A stretch of 64,000 bases of DNA from Gimesia fumaroli (GTDB lineage: Bacteria > Planctomycetota > Planctomycetia > Planctomycetales > Planctomycetaceae). The position numbers and the translations under genes are program-made. Below the pieces are notes generated by a model that made no database searches, was not told the origin of the DNA, and was given only the letters and a program-made list of their open reading frames with translations. This document shows positions 60,001 through 64,000 of this stretch, one piece after another. The stretch lies in the NCBI RefSeq assembly GCF_007754425.1, contig NZ_CP037452.1, positions 1,459,501-1,523,500 on the forward strand, read 5' to 3'. The first letter of the stretch is position 1; the number at the start of each line of letters is the position of its first letter.

Positions 60001-61002
60001 ATAATAGTCGTCTCGCTGACGGGCGACCTTGGGAAGCAATGAGGTCAAGCTGGTATCACTGGCATGCGTATCCGGCCCGGAACCGCTGATGGAAGATGCC
60101 ATCAGCATGGTACCGCTCAAAACCGCAGCAGCATCCTGTAAACGTTCCTCAAGCGGGAGGTCTTTATTTTCATCAATCCAGGCTAACAGCGAATCGAGAA
60201 TTAATCTGCGAATCACAAAGCGGCGATAATACCCCTGATTATCAATGACATGTGGGTCCCACTCACCAAACATGTAGTTCGTACGTTTGTTAACAGGATG
60301 CAGATGATCGTGGGCGCGGAGGTCGATGGCGATTTCATCCATCTTATTCAAACTGAAGTAAGCCTGATGAAGCAGGTCATCGGGCGTGCTTTGTAATGTT
60401 TTGATCGTTTGTTCGATCAGCCGTTGATAAACGCCTGATGCAACACCACTTTCGCGAAAGTAGACGGGCAGGGGCCGGAACTTTTCATGGGGATAAACCT
60501 GCATCTGACGGCCATTTTCTAGAACCGCCACGGGACGGAAGCCGACGAAGTCATTTAATCGGTCGATGGCTCCTGATACAATTTCTTGTGTGGACTCCCA
60601 GGGGCCTCCTTGTTCCAGCAATGCTTCGAACAGGACTGCCAGAAAATAAGGTTGAATTAATTCCTGCTCTGTTACATGAAACAGCAGGTCACGATGATGC
60701 AGTTTGTATTGTGGCAGACATTCCTGAAACGCAATCCGAATCACACTTTCCGCTTGATTGATTTCTTGAAAAGCCCCCGTGGTTCCTTCCAGTTCTTTCA
60801 AATGCGTATTCAACAGCAGTTCGAGCGTTTGCGCGGTTGGTGGATATTCCCATTCGGAAAAGAGTTGGTTCCAGTTGAAGCGAAATTTGGTATCTGGTTT
60901 TCCATTTGAGAAATTGAGATACCCCAGGATTTCCCTTGTGATGTGCTTATCAACAGTGGGCAGTCCGTCCTGGTCCGATTTTTTATTACGCGATGCAGTC
61001 AT
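57010..61002 (-). CDS. Giant cytoplasmic helical protein, unknown function (1330 aa)
   Basis: I do not recognise this protein. It has no signal peptide and no membrane segment, and reads as mostly alpha-helical, with many Leu/Glu/Gln-rich amphipathic stretches suggestive of an alpha-solenoid. A short acidic linker (EKEIEDPFEIDPEEPDEED, about residues 670-690) separates two halves. The C-terminus is Lys-rich (RSRKKKK). The N-terminus starts NKKSDQDGLPTVDKHITREILGYLNF. No nucleotide-binding, protease or DNA-binding motif was seen. A perfect TATAAT on the minus strand at 61030-61035 would give a ~20-base leader. It is divergent from the channel-type gene at 61587, so shared control is possible. 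Confidence 0.75.
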   Translation of the reverse strand: MTASRNKKSDQDGLPTVDKHITREILGYLNFSNGKPDTKFRFNWNQLFSEWEYPPTAQTLELLLNTHLKELEGTTGAFQEINQAESVIRIAFQECLPQYKLHHRDLLFHVTEQELIQPYFLAVLFEALLEQGGPWESTQEIVSGAIDRLNDFVGFRPVAVLENGRQMQVYPHEKFRPLPVYFRESGVASGVYQRLIEQTIKTLQSTPDDLLHQAYFSLNKMDEIAIDLRAHDHLHPVNKRTNYMFGEWDPHVIDNQGYYRRFVIRRLILDSLLAWIDENKDLPLEERLQDAAAVLSGTMLMASSISGSGPDTHASDTSLTSLLPKVARQRDDYYNRLLASASGKRAERLLKEAKQSQQPFGHIRHYLNLHLARYGAQQVQHRQLSRIYARMGFSTAARCEAAVIPCTSVRFECEIQWRITMVHLHLERYELDQAWKLIPEIEDHLTRGIECGALIDPWNILGFQGLFPLFISREDSIPDQRSEVLLDLMEETFSAYSATLSEAAAQGNNQLKLEISDRFQKLAEKWDRYATTTVEDLPHVNGQDSFESAAHVSQILTEWKNGGEAVGDISFWRQHVDRFESAKAYALTVDALLQKHDHVAAIGLIMQWLSQVDQTGLESGPYSIHAVLLQWIRQLTSNIDPEAIPTNSHSIRKMFDYLEANAADYWSVPNFDAVLPVPEKEIEDPFEIDPEEPDEEDSLFGAAYENVTFRDSTDDGIQGEMMDSGFSPSNTEIESINRQLEPRLKFLNTLSQLWQLSAAFFCETEIVSSENSDKPAVLNEETRESIAGWIEHTEHLQQELVVLLNSIWNYRIPKPSGDHDSNIEYDLQLQTKYYLMHAIIITTVNCRSARLMLLSTMPQSETESELSENESLLVPIYRGVLTRDVELIKKEFPTFLSNIVETPLLYTPIDQGGKPNVVLKVRSLQMILRFLLSQLPNLGLLRETWQLLKTAYRMERNSRPEGIAVSEFDRLFRTALRSSLSAIIRSSHSWETEQLDDEQLIDIAEQLVEKYREQWLKHSRTMRLSTAEALNQEFVWQEVKQFIELYGADLFHAQYLTLGNLRTILHNGIEQYLDYLAEYQNPAQPMALLTDLEEGKLDVEEAVTNLKVIFESVIDKFDRFVEYNSTTTQSDYGEMFYCLLDFLRIEAAYERDDWKMVPLLIAHKVLAQQDRNESALIWEAVFEATSEEMAKKHLKKLKQTESKYKINLPLISDHLNERFVKPLAVNRMMALVPRAMKDAQNGNEESAAFSILQEEIERYLASTIGSGIDVPDWMRNLEDEIDRLDEKVTSEQYDIETQIKLSPVPMSLDDIKKQLKQWNQPLTRSRKKKK

Positions 61003-61586
61003 ATTAGCAAACGTGGATGGTTGAATCAGATTATAGAAATAAGACGAGTGAATCAGGTGACTCGACTGCAGTAAAACAGGCTATTTCTTCCTTGAACAGT
61101 CTCAAAGACAGGAATCCCCGAATCAATTATTTTTTTTAGTAATCCCGTGTCAAAAATAAATCCTGTCTATTAATTCTAACTGCCAGTTTCGAAAGACTTT
61201 ATCACAAAAAACGTGGACCGTACTTTGGTTATGACTCAAATTGAATGTAGTGTTCGTATGGATATTTTGGGTTACTTCCTGCTTCTCAACTTGATGTGAA
61301 AGTTTTCTTCAACTTGGCTGTCATAATATGACGATTATAACGAATGTGCGTACAACTCAAGTAAGCATTCATTGTGTGACTGGTAATCAAAGGGATCAAG
61401 GCTGACCTTGGTAAACAATGATGAGCGGGTAATTTTCCTTACTGGTTCATCATGAACTTGCGTGGTTGCCTCACCGTAGATTTCAGCAAAGAAGGTTCTC
61501 CAGGAGCCTATTAAAATGGATGTACGCCAGATTCTGAATTAAACGACTTACAGAATACATGTGCCTTTAAGGATGTGAACGGACAG
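61003..61586. promoter_or_regulatory. Divergent promoter region with a palindrome
   Basis: On the minus strand a perfect TATAAT (61030-61035) faces the 1330-residue gene. On the plus strand TTGGCT (61314-61319), a 16-base spacer and TATAAC (61336-61341) form a plausible sigma-70 promoter for the channel gene. A perfect palindrome GTCATA-A-TATGAC (61320-61332) fills its spacer, the position of a classical repressor operator. No small gene was seen. Confidence 0.4.
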
Positions 61587-63065
61587 ATGGAACACTTGGA
61601 ATCATTGCCGGAAAGTGAAAAAGAAGATCACTTGTTAAACTGGTCAAAAGCAGTTCTAAAGTCTCCGCTGTTTTGGGGGACTGCTGCGACATTTGGCTTT
61701 TATGCCCTGATTCCATATCTCCCAGTGTATAGATCACTGATTGATCGCTATTTTTGCAGCCACCCGTTGGAATATGCGACTGCAGCCCTGTTCTTTATTG
61801 GGATGGCCATCATCGGCGTGAAGGGCATGGGGATGTTCAGTCAGAAAAAGTCACTGACGGAAACAAAAATCGACTGGGAGACGATCGGCGAAATCGAGAA
61901 CCTTGATGATCGCATTGATGTTTTTTCCGATCAGGTGGATTCGCTTTCGGGGTGGATTGGAGAGACCTATCTCGGCAAGCGACTTCAGGATACGGTTTCT
62001 TACGTGAAAAGCCGTCATTCTGTCAAAGATCTTGATGAGCATTTAAAATATCTGGCCGAACTGGCCGCCGAGCAGGTGCATGCCAGTTATTCACTTATTC
62101 GAACAATTACCTGGGCCGTCCCGATTATCGGGTTCCTTGGAACTGTGATCGGGATTACCATCGCCATTGCGAATGTCACTCCCGACCAACTGGACACATC
62201 ACTCTCTGAAGTCACTGGTGGTCTGGCGGTCGCTTTTGATACGACGGCTCTGGCTCTGGGACTGTCTTTGGTCCTGGTCTTCTCGACCTTCATCGTAGAA
62301 CGTATGGAGCAGAAACAGCTGGAGCAGATTGAATTATTTGGAATTCAACATATTGCCTCTTGTATGAGTGTGTCAGAAAATTCAGCCAGCCCGCTGGAGT
62401 CTGCGGAAGCAGAAGCGGCACAGCAACTGGTCCTGCGTACCGAAGAAATGATTCAGCGTCAGACCGAGCTCTGGCAGCAAAATCTGGAATCTTTGCGCGG
62501 TCGCTGGGCAGAGATGATGGAACGTCAACAGGTGAATTTTGACGATTCCTTGCAGGAGGGAATGTCCAATACATTGGGAAGTCACTCATCTCAACTGGAA
62601 TCTATACGCAATGAATTCTTGACCGCCTATCAGTCGACAAGCGAACAAATTGAATTGATGCTGACTCGCTGGCAGGATCAGCAGAAAGAATCGAACAGCG
62701 ATTTCTCAACCCATTTAGCGCAAATCTGGAATGAAGTTCACCAGGATGTTATCTCTGCACAATCCCGTCAAACTTCACAGATTGAGCAGGCAACCAAGGA
62801 GATTGCCGGCGAAGTCAGAGAGTGGAATCAGCTGTTAAAAGAGTCATCTGAAGTTTCTTCACTGCAGATTGAAGCTTTGAATTCACAGAGTGAGAATCTG
62901 TTGAAAATCGTGGGACAGGAAGAGCATCTGGTGGGATTACAGAAACGGTTGGCGGAAAATCTGGATGCCATTCGTGCGACTGAGACTTTTGAAGAAACAT
63001 TGCACAGCCTGAGCGCCGCCGTCCATTTACTCACGGCACGATCCAGTCGAAATAATGCTGCCTGA
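61587..63065 (+). CDS. MotA/TolQ/ExbB-type proton-channel protein with coiled-coil tail
   Basis: 492 residues from ATG 61587; a GTG at 61575 is possible but has AAGGA only one base upstream. Hydrophobic segments lie near residues 26-50 and 58-80, then a cytoplasmic loop. The family core follows: ITWAVPIIGFLGTVIGITIAI and LAVAFDTTALALGLSLVLVF, matching TolQ/ExbB/MotA helices 3-4. The last ~240 residues are a polar Gln/Glu/Ser-rich coiled coil, far longer than ExbB or TolQ. The family forms pentameric channels that use ion flow to drive envelope work. The likely second subunit begins 67 bases downstream. Confidence 0.87.
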   Translation: MEHLESLPESEKEDHLLNWSKAVLKSPLFWGTAATFGFYALIPYLPVYRSLIDRYFCSHPLEYATAALFFIGMAIIGVKGMGMFSQKKSLTETKIDWETIGEIENLDDRIDVFSDQVDSLSGWIGETYLGKRLQDTVSYVKSRHSVKDLDEHLKYLAELAAEQVHASYSLIRTITWAVPIIGFLGTVIGITIAIANVTPDQLDTSLSEVTGGLAVAFDTTALALGLSLVLVFSTFIVERMEQKQLEQIELFGIQHIASCMSVSENSASPLESAEAEAAQQLVLRTEEMIQRQTELWQQNLESLRGRWAEMMERQQVNFDDSLQEGMSNTLGSHSSQLESIRNEFLTAYQSTSEQIELMLTRWQDQQKESNSDFSTHLAQIWNEVHQDVISAQSRQTSQIEQATKEIAGEVREWNQLLKESSEVSSLQIEALNSQSENLLKIVGQEEHLVGLQKRLAENLDAIRATETFEETLHSLSAAVHLLTARSSRNNAA

Positions 63066-63132
63066 GTTTGAAAACGGTTGTTGTGATTCTCAAATATTTT
63101 TCTGAACGAAGTGAAACATTGCGGTTTGATTC

Positions 63133-64000
63133 ATGAGCAGACAAGGTCGCGAAGCACGTTCGGTATCGCTATTTCCATTCTTAGCGGTTCTCATTTGTGC
63201 TATGGGAGCCTTGATTTTCCTGTTGGTAGTTACCACACGCCGCATTCGCCATCAAGCCATCATGGAGGTCCAAAGAGTCGTTGTAGATGAAATTGTCGAA
63301 GACGATCTCTATCCCCCAGTTCTGTTTGCTGCTGAGGTGATCGAGCCCGAACCTGCTGCACCAGTCGTCACCAAATTTCAGGAACCCGAACCTGTTCCGG
63401 AGCCAGAGCCGAAAGTCATTAACCTGACATTGGAAAAAGAAGCACGGTTAAATGCATTGAATCGAGAGAAAGCAAAAAAACTCGCTATCTTGAAAGCACA
63501 GAATCAGAAATTGTTCCGTTTAAAAAATGAGCTGACTCAATCAGAAGCCATCTTGAATCAGAGTAAACAACAGATTCAATCGCTTCAGGAAAAAGATGCT
63601 GAGCTCAGTCAGAAAATGGTTCAGTTGAAAGATCAGAAATTGCGCGTGGCGGAACTGCTTCAGGAAGAATTGCGAACTTTACAGCAGAAAAAACAGTCGC
63701 ATCAAACGGCCCGCAGTAAATATTCTATCATCACCTATGATGGCCAGACAGGTACAGCCAAACGACCGATTTTAATTGAATGTACAGACAAAGGGCTGAC
63801 CTTTCTACCGGAAGGGATCACATTAACCCCGGATGATCTCAAGGAGTTTACACCAGGTTACAATCCGCTTTTAGCGGGGACACAGGCCTTGTTTCAATAC
63901 TGGAAATCAAAAGATGGACGCACCGATCAGGAGCCTTATGTTTTAATTCTGGTCCGTCCGAGTGGAAGTGTGGGGTATTATGTTGCGCGAAAACTATTGA
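63133..64000 (+). CDS. Single-span coiled-coil partner of the channel protein, cut by window end
   Basis: An open frame from ATG 63133 to the window end (289 codons, no stop); the final TGA is out of frame. The N-terminus SVSLFPFLAVLICAMGALIFLL is a single transmembrane helix of a type I know from planctomycete ExbD-position proteins beside MotA/TolQ/ExbB genes. A Pro/Glu-rich stretch (about residues 75-96), a long coiled coil (about 100-190) and a globular domain (SIITYDGQTGTAKRPILIEC...) follow. No ExbD or OmpA/MotB peptidoglycan-binding motif is visible in the part present. It probably forms the channel's force-transmitting subunit. Confidence 0.75.
   Translation, partial: MSRQGREARSVSLFPFLAVLICAMGALIFLLVVTTRRIRHQAIMEVQRVVVDEIVEDDLYPPVLFAAEVIEPEPAAPVVTKFQEPEPVPEPEPKVINLTLEKEARLNALNREKAKKLAILKAQNQKLFRLKNELTQSEAILNQSKQQIQSLQEKDAELSQKMVQLKDQKLRVAELLQEELRTLQQKKQSHQTARSKYSIITYDGQTGTAKRPILIECTDKGLTFLPEGITLTPDDLKEFTPGYNPLLAGTQALFQYWKSKDGRTDQEPYVLILVRPSGSVGYYVARKLL

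Noticed and set aside
57010..64000. Zorya-type defence system
   Set aside because: A ZorA-like channel with a tail is present, but no OmpA-domain ZorB and no ZorC, ZorD or ZorE helicase/nuclease genes are visible. The 1330-residue neighbour shows no helicase motifs.

Overview
The window reads as chromosomal DNA of a planctomycete (Planctomycetota, plausibly Gimesia or a close relative). The grounds are the family mix: a DUF1549/DUF1553 plus DUF1501 secreted pair, a DUF1570-type zinc peptidase, a Tat-exported Gfo/Idh/MocA oxidoreductase, a PQQ-type beta-propeller protein, an NPCBM protein, a MoxR/DUF58/BatA/vWA operon, and very large secreted proteins of unknown function. I saw no rRNA, tRNA, CRISPR array, insertion sequence or prophage. 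The assignment rests on recognised motifs, not on a database search.

Layout. 1-4306 (+): tail of a gene, a secreted DUF1570 peptidase, then a sugar-phosphate-isomerase-like protein, a catalytically degraded sulfatase-fold protein and an ArsC-type reductase. 4359-5048 (-): zinc-ribbon membrane protein. 5365-6690 (+): Gfo/Idh/MocA oxidoreductase, ended by a strong bidirectional terminator (6709-6752). 6774-13768 (-): seven-gene Tad/Flp pilus operon (cpaA, tadE, cpaB, tadG-like, cpaF, tadB, tadC) with no pilin, secretin or TadZ gene in it. 14396-15181 (+): inositol monophosphatase. 15417-25525 (+): two overlapping genes for giant secreted/membrane-anchored proteins of about 1140 and 2229 residues, which look like three diverged copies of one module, the last two fused.

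25581-44112 (-): one long 11-gene run converging on the giant genes. It starts with moxR, DUF58, a BatA-type vWA protein, a second vWA protein with a glutamine-amidotransferase-like domain and a membrane protein with a coiled-coil tail. It continues with a Q/E/K-rich coiled-coil protein, a small secreted protein, an NPCBM protein, an intact HtrA-type serine protease and two HtrA-like proteins that have lost catalytic residues. One of those two is fused to an alpha/beta-hydrolase domain. This run and the facing giant genes are the most unusual part of the window.

44462-52821 (-): purL with two PurS-like N-terminal modules, tyrA, a PQQ-like protein, DUF1501 and DUF1549/DUF1553. 53058-56926 (+): a polytopic membrane protein and an EF-G-like GTPase with a DTPGY motif in place of DTPGH. 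57010-61002 (-): a 1330-residue cytoplasmic protein I do not recognise. 61587-64000 (+): a MotA/TolQ/ExbB-type channel protein with a long coiled-coil tail, followed by a single-span coiled-coil partner cut by the window end.

How the genes may work together: MoxR AAA+ ATPases commonly act with vWA/DUF58 proteins on assembly or maturation of envelope complexes. Here that module shares an operon with secreted coiled-coil, NPCBM and protease/pseudoprotease proteins, so a periplasmic assembly or quality-control role is plausible but is inference. The Tad genes would make a surface pilus only with components encoded elsewhere. The remaining genes (purL, tyrA, suhB, arsC, EF-G-like) are housekeeping or accessory metabolism.
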